A DNA stretch of 64,000 bases from an uncultured Arachnia sp. (GTDB taxonomy: Bacteria; Actinomycetota; Actinomycetes; Propionibacteriales; Propionibacteriaceae): NCBI GenBank assembly GCA_947499145.1, contig CANMNB010000007.1, positions 124,001-188,000 of the forward strand. The letters run 5' to 3'. Made by a program: the position numbers and the translations under genes. The notes under the pieces are model-generated. The model did no database searches. It was given only the letters and a program-made list of their open reading frames with translations, and was not told where the DNA came from. Below are positions 17,727-28,721 of this stretch, one piece after another. The first letter of the stretch is position 1; the number at the start of each line of letters is the position of its first letter.

Positions 17727-18518
17727 ATGACGGATCGAAGCACACGCAAACGGGTCCTGCTCACGGGGGCCACGGGCAACGTCGGTCTCATGCTCGAGGA
17801 ACGTCTCGGGGAGGACTACGAGCTGGTCACGCAGGGACGCACGCCCGCCAACGAACACCAGGAGGAGACCCTGAACCGGGTCGACCTGGAGGACCTGGAC
17901 GAGCTGACAGCGTTGATGGAGGGCATCGACGTCGTGGTGCACCTGGCCGGCGCGGCCTCGCCGGAGTCGGAGTGGGATGCCGTCCTGGCGGCGAACATCG
18001 TCGGTTTCCGCAACGTCATCGAGGCCGCGCGACGGGCGGGGGTTCCGCGGTTCGTGTTCGCCTCCTCGAACCACGCCATGGGCATGTACGACAGGCTGGG
18101 CGAATGGCCGGTCTACCCACACCACCTGCCGCGCCCGGACTCGCTCTACGGGGTGTCGAAGGTCTTCGGCGAGACCCTGGGACGCTTCTATCACGACGAG
18201 TACGGCATGGACTTCATCGCGCTGCGGATCGGGTGGTCCACCGAGGACCCGATGTCGCAGGACGAGGAGGTCCTCCACGCCATGTGGCTGAGTCCGGGGG
18301 ACACCGAACGGGTCGTCCGGCGGGCCATCGAGACCGAGCAACGCTTCGGTCTGTACTACGCCATCTCGGACAACCCGAACCGGCGCTGGGACCTCACCAA
18401 CACGATGCTGGAGCTGGGCTACCGTCCCCAGGACGACTGGACCCAGCTGCCCGGTCGCGACGAGGACGTCGTCGAGGGCGGCCGGGCAGCGCCGGCCGAC
18501 TGGCCCGAGGGGTCCTGA
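17727..18518 (+). CDS. NAD-dependent SDR, uronate dehydrogenase-like
   Basis: 263-residue extended SDR. The nucleotide-binding motif TGATGNVG lies at about residues 13-20, HLAGAA follows, and the active site has SSNHAMGMYD with YGVSKVFGE (Tyr-x3-Lys). SSNH and YGVSKVFGE resemble uronate dehydrogenases, which oxidise glucuronate or galacturonate to lactones; the substrate is inferred. ATG 17727 has GGAG very close upstream. ATG 17709 would add six residues and has TATGAG at leaderless spacing, so the start is uncertain. It sits between two glycogen genes, and its stop faces glgX with a 16-bp gap. Confidence 0.82.
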   Translation: MTDRSTRKRVLLTGATGNVGLMLEERLGEDYELVTQGRTPANEHQEETLNRVDLEDLDELTALMEGIDVVVHLAGAASPESEWDAVLAANIVGFRNVIEAARRAGVPRFVFASSNHAMGMYDRLGEWPVYPHHLPRPDSLYGVSKVFGETLGRFYHDEYGMDFIALRIGWSTEDPMSQDEEVLHAMWLSPGDTERVVRRAIETEQRFGLYYAISDNPNRRWDLTNTMLELGYRPQDDWTQLPGRDEDVVEGGRAAPADWPEGS

Positions 18519-18532
18519 CCGGCTACCCGGTC
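18517..18532. terminator. Short hairpin between convergent SDR and glgX genes
   Basis: GACCGG (18517-18522) pairs with CCGGTC (18527-18532) across a CTAC loop, in the gap between two convergent stops. There is no T tract, so it is at best a weak bidirectional terminator. Confidence 0.3.
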
Positions 18533-18534
18533 GC

Positions 18535-20703
<2,169 letters not shown>

Positions 20704-20788
20704 GTGCTGCTTTCTTCGGGACCACGGGCGTGCGGGGCACGCGAGGACGGGCCCGCTACATTGTGCCGCACCCGTCAAGTCGGCGCGC

Positions 20789-20794
20789 TACCGT
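20789..20794 (+). promoter_or_regulatory. -10 hexamer for the cysteine desulfurase gene
   Basis: TACCGT with 7 nt to the GTG at 20802; leaderless spacing. Confidence 0.55.
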
Positions 20795-20801
20795 GAACTC
20801 C

Positions 20802-21929
20802 GTGCCTGCCGAGACCTACCTCGACCACGCGGCGTCCTCGCCGCTGCGCGCCGTAGCGCGGGAGGCGCTGCTGGAGGCACTGGACCTCGTCGGCAACCCC
20901 TCCGCGCTGCACCGCTCCGGCCAGCGGGCCCGCCGCGTCCTGGAGGACGCCCGGGAGTCGCTCGCGGAGAGCGTCGGAGCCCATCCCACCGAGGTCGTCC
21001 TCACCTCCGGCGGTTCGGAGGCCGACAGCATCGCCCTCCTGGGCTCCCTGGCCGCCCGGCCCGAGCGAACGGCGAGCGTCGTCGGGGCCCTCGAACACCC
21101 AGCGGTGCTCGGGATGGCCGAGCGCGGCGCACGCCTGATCCCGGCGGGGACGGACGGGACGCTCGACGTGGACGCCGCCGCCGCGCTCCTCGACGAGCAC
21201 GTGGCCGTCTGCTCCGTCATGGCCGTCAACAACGAGACCGGCATCGTGCAGCCCGTGGACGAGATTCGTCGGCTGGCCCAGAAGCGGGGGATCTGGATGC
21301 ACAGCGACCAGGTGCAGGCCCTCGGACACGTGCCGGTGGACTTCGGGGAGCAGGGGCTGGACCTGGCCTCCCTGAGCGCCCACAAGATCGGTGGGCCCGT
21401 GGGCGTTGGGGCCCTGCTCGTGCGCCGCGGATCCCGGCCCACGTCCATCGGTCTGGGCGGCGCCCAGGAGGGCGGAATCCGATCCGGCACCGCGATGGTC
21501 GCGCTGGCGGCAGGGTTCGCGGCAGCGGCGCGGGAGGCCGTGGCCGACCTGGGGGCAGAGCGCCTCCGGTTGGGCGACCTACAGGAACGGGTGGTTGGGT
21601 TGGCAACGGCCCTGGGCGGGGACGTGACCACGGTCGGGGCGACGCACGCCCCCCACATCATCAACGTGGTCTTCCCGGGCCTGAGGGCGAGCGACCTGCT
21701 GTTCCTGCTCGACCGGCAGGGCGTGCGCGCCTCGGTCGGCTCGGCGTGCAGGGCCGGGGTGCACCAACCCAGCGAGGTGCTGCTGGCGATGGGGCGCGGT
21801 GAGGAGGCCGCCCGATCCGTCGTGCGATTCTCGCTCGGCCACAGCTCCACCGAAACCGACGTCGACCGGCTCGGCCAGGTCCTTCCCGACGCCGTCGCCA
21901 CGGCTCGAGAGGCGTACGCGCGCCACTGA
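20802..21929 (+). CDS. Cysteine desulfurase (IscS/NifS type)
   Basis: PLP enzyme that removes sulfur from cysteine as persulfide for Fe-S clusters or tRNA thiolation. 375 residues from GTG 20802, chosen from the -10 hexamer and the family-like start ETYLDHAASSPLR. PLP lysine is in SLSAHKIGGP (about residue 195), and the persulfide cysteine loop is SVGSACRAGVHQPSEVL (about 325), long enough for the IscS-type mobile loop. The next gene is mnmA, whose tRNA thiolation needs this sulfur, so supplying MnmA is its likely job. Confidence 0.94.
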   Translation: MPAETYLDHAASSPLRAVAREALLEALDLVGNPSALHRSGQRARRVLEDARESLAESVGAHPTEVVLTSGGSEADSIALLGSLAARPERTASVVGALEHPAVLGMAERGARLIPAGTDGTLDVDAAAALLDEHVAVCSVMAVNNETGIVQPVDEIRRLAQKRGIWMHSDQVQALGHVPVDFGEQGLDLASLSAHKIGGPVGVGALLVRRGSRPTSIGLGGAQEGGIRSGTAMVALAAGFAAAAREAVADLGAERLRLGDLQERVVGLATALGGDVTTVGATHAPHIINVVFPGLRASDLLFLLDRQGVRASVGSACRAGVHQPSEVLLAMGRGEEAARSVVRFSLGHSSTETDVDRLGQVLPDAVATAREAYARH

Positions 21930-21931
21930 CC

Positions 21932-21937
21932 TACCAT
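21932..21937 (+). promoter_or_regulatory. Possible -10 hexamer for mnmA
   Basis: TACCAT about 32 nt before the mnmA ATG, which has an AGAGGAG ribosome site. It would give a leader of about 25 nt. Confidence 0.35.
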
Positions 21938-21969
21938 GGGACCCCGGTGCCGGGTGAGAGGAGCGTCGG

Positions 21970-23040
21970 ATGCGAGTACTGGCAGCCATGTCGGGCGGGG
22001 TGGACTCCGCCGTCGCCGCCGCGCGCCTGGTCGACGCGGGCCACGACGTCACCGGCGTGCACCTGGCACTCTCGAGGAACCCGCAGAGCTACCGGACCGG
22101 TGCCCGCGGGTGCTGCTCGCTCGAGGATTCCCACGACGCCCGCCGCGCTGCGGACGTGCTGGGCATCGACTTCTACGTGTGGGACTTCGCCGCCGAGTTC
22201 CAGCAGGACGTCGTCGACGACTTCGTCGCCGAGTACCGAGCCGGACGCACCCCCAACCCCTGCCTGAGGTGCAACGAGAAGATCAAGTTCTCCGCGGTAC
22301 TGGCGCGTGGCCGCGCCCTCGGCTTCGACGCCGTGGCCACCGGTCACTACGCCCGCCTGGTGCGCAGCGGCGACGAGGTGGAACTGCACCGCGCCGTCGA
22401 CCCGGACAAGGACCAGTCCTACGTGCTCGGCGTGCTCACGCAGGAGCAGCTGCGCCACTCGCTGTTCCCGTTGGCTGACTCGCCCAAGAGCGCGGTGCGC
22501 GACGAGGCGGCCCGGCGGGGGCTGTCCGTGGCCAAGAAGCCCGACTCCCACGACATCTGCTTCATCCCCGACGGAGACACCCAGGGCTTCCTGTCCCGGT
22601 ACCTGGGCGACGCACCCGGCGACGTCGTCGATGCCGGCGGGGTCAAGCTCGGCATCCACCACGGGTCCCACCGCTTCACCGTGGGCCAGCGCCGGGGACT
22701 CGGACTGCAGATCCCAGCGCCGGACGGCTCGCCGCGGTACGTGCTTCGAATCGAGCCGGTCAGCAACACCGTCGTGGTGGGGTCCCGTGAGGAACTGGCC
22801 GTCACCACGCTGCACGGGATCCGCCCGACGTGGACGCAGTCGCCCGTCGAGGGTCCGTGGCGGGGTCAGGCGCAGTACCGCGCGCATGGCACGCCCGTCG
22901 ACGCCACCATTCGGCTCGCCGACGGTGAGCTGGTCGTCGAACTGGATCAGCCGGCGAGCGGCATCGCCCCCGGCCAGAGCGTCGTCGTCTTCGACGGCGA
23001 CAAGGTGGTCGGCTCGGCTACCATCGACCGGGCCTCATGA
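21970..23040 (+). CDS. mnmA: tRNA 2-thiouridylase MnmA
   Basis: Thiolates U34 of Lys, Glu and Gln tRNAs. 356 residues. The ATP-pyrophosphatase loop [11 protein letters not shown] is at residues 8-18. The two catalytic cysteines are Cys98 (TPNPCLRCN) and Cys197 ([10 protein letters not shown]), with tRNA-binding ATGHYARL between. A C-terminal beta-barrel follows. AGAGGAG lies just before the ATG. Its last codons overlap the next gene (ATGA). Confidence 0.96.
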   Translation: MRVLAAMSGGVDSAVAAARLVDAGHDVTGVHLALSRNPQSYRTGARGCCSLEDSHDARRAADVLGIDFYVWDFAAEFQQDVVDDFVAEYRAGRTPNPCLRCNEKIKFSAVLARGRALGFDAVATGHYARLVRSGDEVELHRAVDPDKDQSYVLGVLTQEQLRHSLFPLADSPKSAVRDEAARRGLSVAKKPDSHDICFIPDGDTQGFLSRYLGDAPGDVVDAGGVKLGIHHGSHRFTVGQRRGLGLQIPAPDGSPRYVLRIEPVSNTVVVGSREELAVTTLHGIRPTWTQSPVEGPWRGQAQYRAHGTPVDATIRLADGELVVELDQPASGIAPGQSVVVFDGDKVVGSATIDRAS

Positions 23041-24005
23041 GGTGCACCGCGGCCGGCTCCCTGCCCGGCACCGACTTCCGCGGGGCGGTGGCGGCCGTCG
23101 TCGAGTCCGTGAGTCTCCCGTACATGCCGGAACTGCCCCAGCGGGGAATCGAGGCCGGCATCATCGGTCGCGCCCTGGGGCTCCTGACCGACCTTCCCGT
23201 GGACCTGCAGCCCTCCGGCTGGCGCCTCGCCCCGAGTGGAAGTCGTGAGCAGCGCCGCGCCCGTGCCTGGTGGCGACGGGACCTCGACGACATGGAGGAA
23301 CTGCTCCGGGACGTCTCAGGCGACCTCAAGATCGCCGTCGCCGGTCCCTGGACGGTGGCCGCGTCGGTCCACCTCCCCCGAGGGGAGCTGGCCCTGGCCG
23401 ACCGCGGGGCGGTACGCGACGTGGCGCAGGCCCTTGGCGAGGGCCTCGACGACCTGCTGCAGGACCTGGGACGCCGGCTCCCCGGCATCCGGGTGGTGCT
23501 CCAGGTGGACGAGCCACTGCTGCCAGCGGTTTCGGAGGGGCGGATGCGCACCGCCAGTGCCCTGCGGAGGCACGAGCCCGTCGGGCGCCACGAGCTCGTG
23601 GACCTCCTCGGTCCCTTCGCACCCCAAGCGCTCCTGCACTGCTGCGACGGGGCCGCGTGGCTGGGCGCGGCCCGGGAGGCCGGATTCGGCGGGGTCGCCG
23701 TCGACGCCCGCGACACCCGTGGCGGGACTGCCGTGGACGAACTCGCGCGGCTGCTGGACGAGGGCCACGAGCTCCACCTCGGCGTCGTGGACACGACCGG
23801 GGACGCCGGGCAGCGTCCCGACGAGTTGGTCACCACGGCCTTGCAGGTGCTGCGGCCTCTCGAGGCCGACCCGGCGAGGCTCAGGGAGCGAGTCGTGTTG
23901 TCGAGCGCCTGCGGTCTCGCAGGCTGGACGGTGCCCGTCGCGCATCGCCAGCAGCGCTGGTTGGCGGAGGCCGCGACGCTCCTGGCCGAGGAGCTCGACC
24001 GGTAG
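23037..24005 (+). CDS. MetE C-terminal-like methionine synthase family protein
   Basis: 322-residue stand-alone barrel related to the C-terminal, zinc-binding half of cobalamin-independent methionine synthase (UROD/MetE-like). Seen: [14 protein letters not shown] at the start, [12 protein letters not shown] in the middle, [10 protein letters not shown] with possible zinc ligands His and Cys, and SSACGLAGW with the last Cys. The folate-binding N-terminal half of MetE is missing, so the methyl donor would have to differ. It is coupled to mnmA by ATGA. Its TAG stop is part of the next gene's -10 hexamer. Confidence 0.85.
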   Translation: MRCTAAGSLPGTDFRGAVAAVVESVSLPYMPELPQRGIEAGIIGRALGLLTDLPVDLQPSGWRLAPSGSREQRRARAWWRRDLDDMEELLRDVSGDLKIAVAGPWTVAASVHLPRGELALADRGAVRDVAQALGEGLDDLLQDLGRRLPGIRVVLQVDEPLLPAVSEGRMRTASALRRHEPVGRHELVDLLGPFAPQALLHCCDGAAWLGAAREAGFGGVAVDARDTRGGTAVDELARLLDEGHELHLGVVDTTGDAGQRPDELVTTALQVLRPLEADPARLRERVVLSSACGLAGWTVPVAHRQQRWLAEAATLLAEELDR

Positions 24006-24008
24006 GAT
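24003..24008 (+). promoter_or_regulatory. -10 hexamer overlapping the MetE-like gene stop
   Basis: TAGGAT, whose TAG is the stop codon of the upstream gene, with 6 nt to the GTG at 24015. Confidence 0.5.
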
Positions 24009-24014
24009 CCCCTC

Positions 24015-24233
24015 GTGCGCATCTTCTCGGATCTCGACCTGAACGGCGACGCCCCACTGCGCGCTCGTCCCGGGCTCGGGGAGTGGGGGCCGGGCAGGGT
24101 TCCCAGCACCAGGGCCAAGAAGTGGCAGCGCATCCTGGTCCCCCTCGTCGCCCTCGCACTGGCCGTGGGCGTGTTCTTCCTCGGCCGAATGTTCTACCTG
24201 ATGCTCACCGGAGCCCAGGCGATGGCGCTCTGA
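24015..24233 (+). CDS. 72-residue single-pass membrane protein
   Basis: Unrecognised small protein. A charged N-terminal part of about 35 residues (DLDLNGDAPLRARPG) ends in RAKKWQR, then one membrane helix runs from about residue 41 to 60. The N-terminus is probably cytoplasmic by the positive-inside rule. GTG 24015 lies at leaderless distance from TAGGAT. Codon third positions are GC-rich like its neighbours, supporting a real gene. Function unknown. Confidence 0.7.
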   Translation: MRIFSDLDLNGDAPLRARPGLGEWGPGRVPSTRAKKWQRILVPLVALALAVGVFFLGRMFYLMLTGAQAMAL

Positions 24234-24256
24234 CGGGACGGTCGTGCCGGCACCCG

Positions 24257-24262
24257 TAGGAT
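24257..24262 (+). promoter_or_regulatory. -10 hexamer for the gatCAB operon
   Basis: TAGGAT 38 nt before GTG 24301, giving a short leader that contains the GAGGAG ribosome site. Confidence 0.5.
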
Positions 24263-24285
24263 GTCCGGCGGTACCTTCCCGCGAC

Positions 24286-24291
24286 GAGGAG
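24286..24291 (+). promoter_or_regulatory. Ribosome site deciding the gatC start
   Basis: GAGGAG lies 9 nt before GTG 24301 but directly abuts the in-frame ATG at 24292, so GTG 24301 is the better start. Confidence 0.6.
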
Positions 24292-24300
24292 ATGAGTGAC

Positions 24301-24594
24301 GTGGCGTTGACCCCCGAGGACGTGGCGCGGCTGGCCGGCCTCGCCCGGCTGCAACTGACCGAGGCCGAGTGCGAGGAGCTCGCGCCGGAACTGGACGTGA
24401 TCCTCACCTCCGTCCACCAGGTGGCCGAGGTGGCCGGTCCGGACGTCCCGCTCATGACCCACGCCCTGCCGCTCGCCAACGTGATGCGCGACGACGTGGT
24501 GACTCCCTCGCTGTCGCAACAACAGGCGCTCGAGGCGGCCCCCAGTGCTGAGGACGGGCGGTTCCGGGTACCGCAGATCGTGAGTGAGGACTGA
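24301..24594 (+). CDS. gatC: Asp-tRNA(Asn)/Glu-tRNA(Gln) amidotransferase subunit C
   Basis: Small subunit that stabilises GatA and GatB in the amidotransferase converting Glu-tRNA(Gln) to Gln-tRNA(Gln) and, in many bacteria, Asp-tRNA(Asn) to Asn-tRNA(Asn). 97 residues from GTG 24301, beginning [19 protein letters not shown], the typical first helices; [16 protein letters not shown] and the end FRVPQIV are family-like. The in-frame ATG 24292 would be too close to the ribosome site. The stop overlaps the gatA start. Confidence 0.94.
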   Translation: MALTPEDVARLAGLARLQLTEAECEELAPELDVILTSVHQVAEVAGPDVPLMTHALPLANVMRDDVVTPSLSQQQALEAAPSAEDGRFRVPQIVSED

Positions 24595-26096
24595 TGATGG
24601 TGGACGTGACCCTGGCCGCTAGCGAGCTGGCCGAGCTGATGAGGCAGGGGGAGGTCACCTCCGAAGAGGTCACCGCAGCCCATCTCGAGCGGATCGAGGC
24701 GGTCGATCCCGGCCTCAACGCGTTCCTGGCCGTGGATGCCGACGGGGCACTCGCCCAGGCTCGCGACGTCGACCGACGCCGTGCACAGGGCGAGCAGCTG
24801 CCCCCGTTGGCCGGCGTGCCGATCGCCGTCAAGGACAACTTCTGCACCCGGGGAATGCCCACCACGTGCGGCTCCCGGATGCTCGAGGGCTGGCACCCGC
24901 CGTATGAGGCCACCGTCGTCGAGCGATTGCGCGCCGGGGGCTTGGTCATCCTCGGCAAGACGAACATGGACGAGTTCGCCATGGGCTCATCCACCGAGAC
25001 CTCGGCCTTCGGACCGACGCGAAACCCGTGGGACCGTGATCGGATCCCCGGAGGCTCGGGCGGTGGTTCGTCCGCTGCCGTCGCCGGGTATCTCGCGCCA
25101 CTGGCCGTGGGCTCCGACACGGGTGGGTCGATCCGGCAGCCGGGGGCCGTCACGGGCACCGTCGGCGTCAAGCCCACCTACGGGGGAGTCTCCCGGTACG
25201 GCGTGGTAGCCATGGCCTCGAGCCTGGACCAGCCCGGTCCCGTGACGAGGACCGTCCTCGATGCGGCTCTCCTCCACGAGGTGATCGGGGGGCACGACCC
25301 CCGGGACTCCACCTCCATCGCACAGCCGCTGCCGCCATTGGCGGACGCGGCCCGACGCCGTGAGGTCGCAGGCCTGAAGATCGGTGTGGTGCGGGAGTTC
25401 GGCGGCGAGGGATACGACGCCGACGTGGAGGCACGCTTCCACGAGGCGGTCGATCTCCTCAGGCAGGGCGGCGCTGAGGTGACCGAGGTCAGCTGCCCGA
25501 ACTTCGACTACGCCCTCAGCGCCTACTACCTCATCATGCCGGCGGAACTGTCGAGCAACCTCGCACGCTTCGACGCCATGCGCTACGGATTACGCCTGGG
25601 CGACGACGGGGCGCACTCAGCCGAGGAGGTCACCTCGATCACCCGCGGTGGGGGGTTCGGCCGCGAGGCCAAGCGGCGCCTCATCATCGGCACCTACGCG
25701 CTGTCGAGCGGCTACCACGACCAGTACTACGGATCGGCCCAGAAGGTGCGGACGCTTGTCGCCCAGGACTTCGAGGCCGCGTTCGGGGAGGTCGACGTCC
25801 TCATCTCGCCCACCACCCCCACGGTGGCGTTCCGGTTGGGAGAGCGCATGAGCGACCCGATGGCCATGTACAAGGCCGACCTGTGCACGATCCCGTCGAA
25901 CCTGGCCGGCAACGCGTCGGCGTCGTTCCCCGTCGGCCTCTCGGGTGAGGGGCTCCCGGTGGGGATCCAGGTCATCGCGCCGCCCATGGCGGACGACCGC
26001 CTCTATCGTGTGGGTGGCTTCCTGGAGGACGCCATCGGGACCGGCTGGCGGGCGCCACTGGTCGAGCGGATCGTCGGCGAGGGGGCAGCGAAGTGA
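24594..26096 (+). CDS. gatA: Asp-tRNA(Asn)/Glu-tRNA(Gln) amidotransferase subunit A
   Basis: Glutaminase subunit that releases ammonia from glutamine and channels it to GatB. 500 residues. The amidase-signature triad is present: Lys in [11 protein letters not shown], first Ser in [11 protein letters not shown], and the glycine/serine-rich [16 protein letters not shown] 24594 overlaps the gatC stop; ATG 24597 directly follows and is equally possible. The end overlaps gatB by GTGA. Confidence 0.97.
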   Translation: MMVDVTLAASELAELMRQGEVTSEEVTAAHLERIEAVDPGLNAFLAVDADGALAQARDVDRRRAQGEQLPPLAGVPIAVKDNFCTRGMPTTCGSRMLEGWHPPYEATVVERLRAGGLVILGKTNMDEFAMGSSTETSAFGPTRNPWDRDRIPGGSGGGSSAAVAGYLAPLAVGSDTGGSIRQPGAVTGTVGVKPTYGGVSRYGVVAMASSLDQPGPVTRTVLDAALLHEVIGGHDPRDSTSIAQPLPPLADAARRREVAGLKIGVVREFGGEGYDADVEARFHEAVDLLRQGGAEVTEVSCPNFDYALSAYYLIMPAELSSNLARFDAMRYGLRLGDDGAHSAEEVTSITRGGGFGREAKRRLIIGTYALSSGYHDQYYGSAQKVRTLVAQDFEAAFGEVDVLISPTTPTVAFRLGERMSDPMAMYKADLCTIPSNLAGNASASFPVGLSGEGLPVGIQVIAPPMADDRLYRVGGFLEDAIGTGWRAPLVERIVGEGAAK

Positions 26097-27580
26097 GCGA
26101 GCTGATGGACTTCGACGAGGTCGTCGAGCGCTTCGACCCGGCGATCGGCCTGGAGGTGCACGTCGAACTCTCGACGCACTCGAAGATGTTCTGCGGGTGC
26201 TCCACGGAGTTCGGGGCCGAGCCGAACACGCAGACGTGTCCCGTGTGTCTCGGACTGCCGGGCTCCCTGCCGGTCGTGAACGCCAAGGCGGTCGAGTCCG
26301 CCATCCGGATCGGGCTGGCGCTGGGGTGCTCCATCGCGCCCTGGGGGCGCTTCGCGCGCAAGAACTACTTCTACCCGGACATGACCAAGAACTTCCAGAC
26401 CTCGCAGTACGACGAGCCGATCGCGTTCGACGGCGAGGTGGAGATCGACGTCGACGGCGAGCGCTACGTGATCGGCATTGAGCGAGCCCACATGGAGGAG
26501 GATGCCGGGAAGCTCACCCACGTGGGCACGTCGGGACGCATCCACGGCGCCGAGTACTCCCTCATCGACTACAACCGCGCGGGCACTCCGCTGATCGAGA
26601 TCGTCACCCGGCCCATCACCGGCACGGGCGCGAAGGCGCCGCAGGTGGCGCGGGCCTACGTCGCCCACCTCCGGGAGCTGATGCGCGCCCTGGGTGTCTC
26701 CGACGTCCGGATGGAGCAGGGCTCGCTGCGCTGCGATGCGAACCTGTCGCTGGCCCCGAAGGGCAGCACGGAGCTGGGCACGCGCACGGAGACGAAGAAC
26801 GTCAACTCGCTGCGCTCGATCGAGCGCGCCGTCACCTACGAGATGCGCCGCCAGGCAGCTCGACTCGTGGCCGGCCGGCGTGTGGTGCAGGAGACCCGAC
26901 ACTTCGACGAGTCGACGGGTACCACCAGCTCCGGCCGCTCCAAGGAGGAGGCCCAGGACTACCGCTACTTCGCCGAGCCCGACCTGGTGCCCGTCGCTCC
27001 CGACCCCGCATGGGTGGAGGAGCTGCGTGCGACCCTCCCGGAACCGCCCGCTGACAAGCGCCGGCGGCTCGCGGGCGAGTGGGGCATCGACGAGGTGACG
27101 ATGGACAGCATCGTCGCCGTCGGAGCACTGGACCTCATCGAGGCCACCGTGCAGGCCGGAGCGGCTCCGCAGGCTGCCCGGAAGTGGTGGGTGACGGAGC
27201 TGGCTCGCCAGGCCAACGAGTCGGGGGTGGAGCTGACCGAGTTGGAGATCACCCCGCCCGAGGTCGCCCGCGTCCAGCAACTCCTCGACGAAGGCACGCT
27301 CACCGACAAACTGGCGCGCCAGGTGCTGGCCGGGGTCGTCGCCGGTGAGGGCGAGCCGGACGAGGTGGTGCGCTCACGTGGGCTGGCCCTGGTGACGGAT
27401 GAGTCCGCACTGCAGGTCGCCGTCGACGAGGTCATCGCGGCCAACCCCGACGTGGCGGAGAAGATCCGCGGCGGCAAGCACCAGGCGGCAGGCGCCCTCA
27501 TCGGACAGGTCATGAAGGCGATGCGCGGCCAGGCCGACGCCGCCGTCGTGCGCCAGCTCGTGATGGACAAGCTCAGCTAG
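26093..27580 (+). CDS. gatB: Asp-tRNA(Asn)/Glu-tRNA(Gln) amidotransferase subunit B
   Basis: Kinase/transamidase subunit that activates the mischarged tRNA with ATP and amidates it. 495 residues. Seen: [20 protein letters not shown], zinc-type cysteines in CGCS and CPVC, the conserved [16 protein letters not shown] at about residue 93, and the C-terminal YqeY-like helical domain from about residue 345. The start is GTG overlapping gatA. No intrinsic terminator with a T tract follows; a repeat-rich gap begins directly after. Confidence 0.97.
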   Translation: MSELMDFDEVVERFDPAIGLEVHVELSTHSKMFCGCSTEFGAEPNTQTCPVCLGLPGSLPVVNAKAVESAIRIGLALGCSIAPWGRFARKNYFYPDMTKNFQTSQYDEPIAFDGEVEIDVDGERYVIGIERAHMEEDAGKLTHVGTSGRIHGAEYSLIDYNRAGTPLIEIVTRPITGTGAKAPQVARAYVAHLRELMRALGVSDVRMEQGSLRCDANLSLAPKGSTELGTRTETKNVNSLRSIERAVTYEMRRQAARLVAGRRVVQETRHFDESTGTTSSGRSKEEAQDYRYFAEPDLVPVAPDPAWVEELRATLPEPPADKRRRLAGEWGIDEVTMDSIVAVGALDLIEATVQAGAAPQAARKWWVTELARQANESGVELTELEITPPEVARVQQLLDEGTLTDKLARQVLAGVVAGEGEPDEVVRSRGLALVTDESALQVAVDEVIAANPDVAEKIRGGKHQAAGALIGQVMKAMRGQADAAVVRQLVMDKLS

Positions 27581-27616
27581 TCCGCCCCTCAGGTTGCCCG
27601 CCGCTGGCGCGCGGGC

Positions 27617-27701
27617 GTCGCCAGCGATAGTGGGCGTCGGCCAGGGATAGTGGCTCGTTGCCAGCCTTGCGCCTCGTTGCCTGCGCTGTATCGCTGGCGA
27701 C
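27617..27701. repeat. Inverted repeat, 13-bp perfect arms
   Basis: GTCGCCAGCGATA at 27617-27629 is the exact reverse complement of TATCGCTGGCGAC at 27689-27701. The 59-bp interior holds a second near-copy of the left arm region (GGCCAGGGATAGTGG) and two CTCGTTGCC copies. Confidence 0.8.
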
Positions 27702-27805
27702 GAGGAGCTCCGCTGGCGGTTGCGGAGGAGTCCAGCCGGGCTCATTGAGTGGGCCACGCAGCGACCGTGTCGAAACCGACCTCGCCTTGCGCCGGCGACG
27801 TGGGC

Positions 27806-27855
27806 CTTGAGTGGGAGCTTTGATAGCGAGCTCGCCACCACAGCTCCCACTCAAG
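27806..27855. repeat. Inverted repeat, 14-bp perfect arms with inner palindrome
   Basis: CTTGAGTGGGAGCT (27806-27819) pairs with AGCTCCCACTCAAG (27842-27855). The 22-base loop contains the perfect palindrome GCGAGCTCGC at 27826-27835, so a forked structure could form. There is no T tract. It could end transcription from either convergent side or belong to a repeat family. Confidence 0.85.
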
Positions 27856-27941
27856 GGGCGGCGGCGCCGTTGTGCGCCTTCAACGCGCCGCTCAGTTGCG
27901 GCGGCTCGGCGGGCGCACCGTCGGCGGACCCGGGCTGGGCT

Positions 27942-28018
27942 GTGCACGAAGGGGGCCGGGTCGCGACCGCCGAGGCCGTAGTGTCCTTGCCCCTGCTGAT
28001 CAGGCCCCATTCGTGCAC
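27942..28018. repeat. Inverted repeat, 16-bp arms with one mismatch
   Basis: GTGCACGAAGGGGGCC (27942-27957) and GGCCCCATTCGTGCAC (28003-28018) are complementary at 15 of 16 positions, around a 45-base interior that contains TGATCA. The whole 77-bp unit could fold as one long stem-loop and ends 35 bp before the leftward gene's stop. Confidence 0.8.
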
Positions 28019-28053
28019 GCGTCGCGCGCGATGAGGCTCAACTGGTCGGGACC

Positions 28054-28665
28054 CTAGAGGCCCGTCACCGAGTCACGGAGTCGACGGGTGGCCTCGTCGC
28101 TGCCGGTGAGCTCGACGCGGGCATGCTCGGTGCGTCCGGAGAAGAAGTAGAGCAGTTCCGACGGCGACCCGGTGACGTGGACGATCGGTGCCCCCTCGCC
28201 GAGGGACAGCTCGTCCCCCGTGGACGGGTGCAGGACCACGCGGCCGGGGAACGAGCGCGCCGACTTGCGCGCGAACATCGACGCGTAGCGCCAGACGTGT
28301 TGCTCGTCGGACTCCGACAGCTGGACCTCCCGCCCGTTGGCGCGGGCGACGTCGAGGTGGTGGATGAGGTACTCCGCGCCGTTGACGAGGGCATCGAAGG
28401 GCCGCACGAGCAGCGCCGGGGTCCGGAGGTCGTCGACCAGGGCCTCGAAGCCGTGCGAGTGGAGCGCATCGGTCTGGATCCGCTCGGTCAGGCCTGAGAA
28501 GCGCTCGGATCCAATCCCTGGGAGGGCCGCGGGACGGTGCTCCCGGATCCAGAGGTGGGCGGCGAGGTCCTGCGCCTGCCAGCCCTCGCAGAGGGTCGGG
28601 GCCAGGGCCCCCACCTCGAGGAAGAGTTCGGTCAGCTGGCGGCGTTGTTCGCGGGCGAGACTCAT
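28054..28665 (-). CDS. TIGR03085-type metal-binding (DinB/maleylpyruvate isomerase-like) protein
   Basis: 203-residue protein of the maleylpyruvate-isomerase N-terminal/DinB-like superfamily, matching my memory of the TIGR03085 actinobacterial family of unknown function. Seen: LCEGWQAQDLAAHLWIREHRP (about residue 25) with a metal-type histidine, AEYLIHHLDVARANG (about 97) with two more, and a C-terminal domain ending GSDEATRRLRDSV. A thiol cofactor role such as mycothiol has been proposed for relatives, but nothing here proves it. ATG 28665 is preceded by TACCCT at leaderless spacing. Divergent from hisI. Confidence 0.8.
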   Translation of the reverse strand: MSLAREQRRQLTELFLEVGALAPTLCEGWQAQDLAAHLWIREHRPAALPGIGSERFSGLTERIQTDALHSHGFEALVDDLRTPALLVRPFDALVNGAEYLIHHLDVARANGREVQLSESDEQHVWRYASMFARKSARSFPGRVVLHPSTGDELSLGEGAPIVHVTGSPSELLYFFSGRTEHARVELTGSDEATRRLRDSVTGL

Positions 28666-28672
28666 GGACCAC

Positions 28673-28678
28673 AGGGTA
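28673..28678 (-). promoter_or_regulatory. -10 hexamer for the TIGR03085-type gene
   Basis: Minus-strand TACCCT with 7 nt to the ATG at 28665; leaderless spacing. Confidence 0.55.
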
Positions 28679-28721
28679 GACGGTTCGCCGGATGGTGCCG
28701 TGGGGCGCAACAATGAACGCC

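Larger units (their letters stand above)
27581..28053. other. 473-bp non-coding gap rich in inverted repeats
   Basis: The longest gene-free stretch in the window, between convergent gatB and the TIGR03085-type gene. No frame in it has a ribosome site or family similarity. It holds three separate inverted repeats (27617-27701, 27806-27855, 27942-28018), tandem-like copies of CAG(C/G)GATAGTGG at 27622-27633 and 27642-27653, two CTCGTTGCC copies, and two direct copies of TTGAGTGGG (27745, 27807). It looks like a cluster of dispersed repeat elements rather than a decayed gene. Confidence 0.7.

Noticed and set aside
27573-28034. Open frames in the gap after gatB
   Set aside because: They overlap the inverted repeats, lack ribosome sites, and have no similarity that I recognise; better read as non-coding.
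28709-28714. AACAAT as a -10 for hisI
   Set aside because: It lacks the initial T of the hexamer, and the start codon itself is ambiguous (28713 or 28722).
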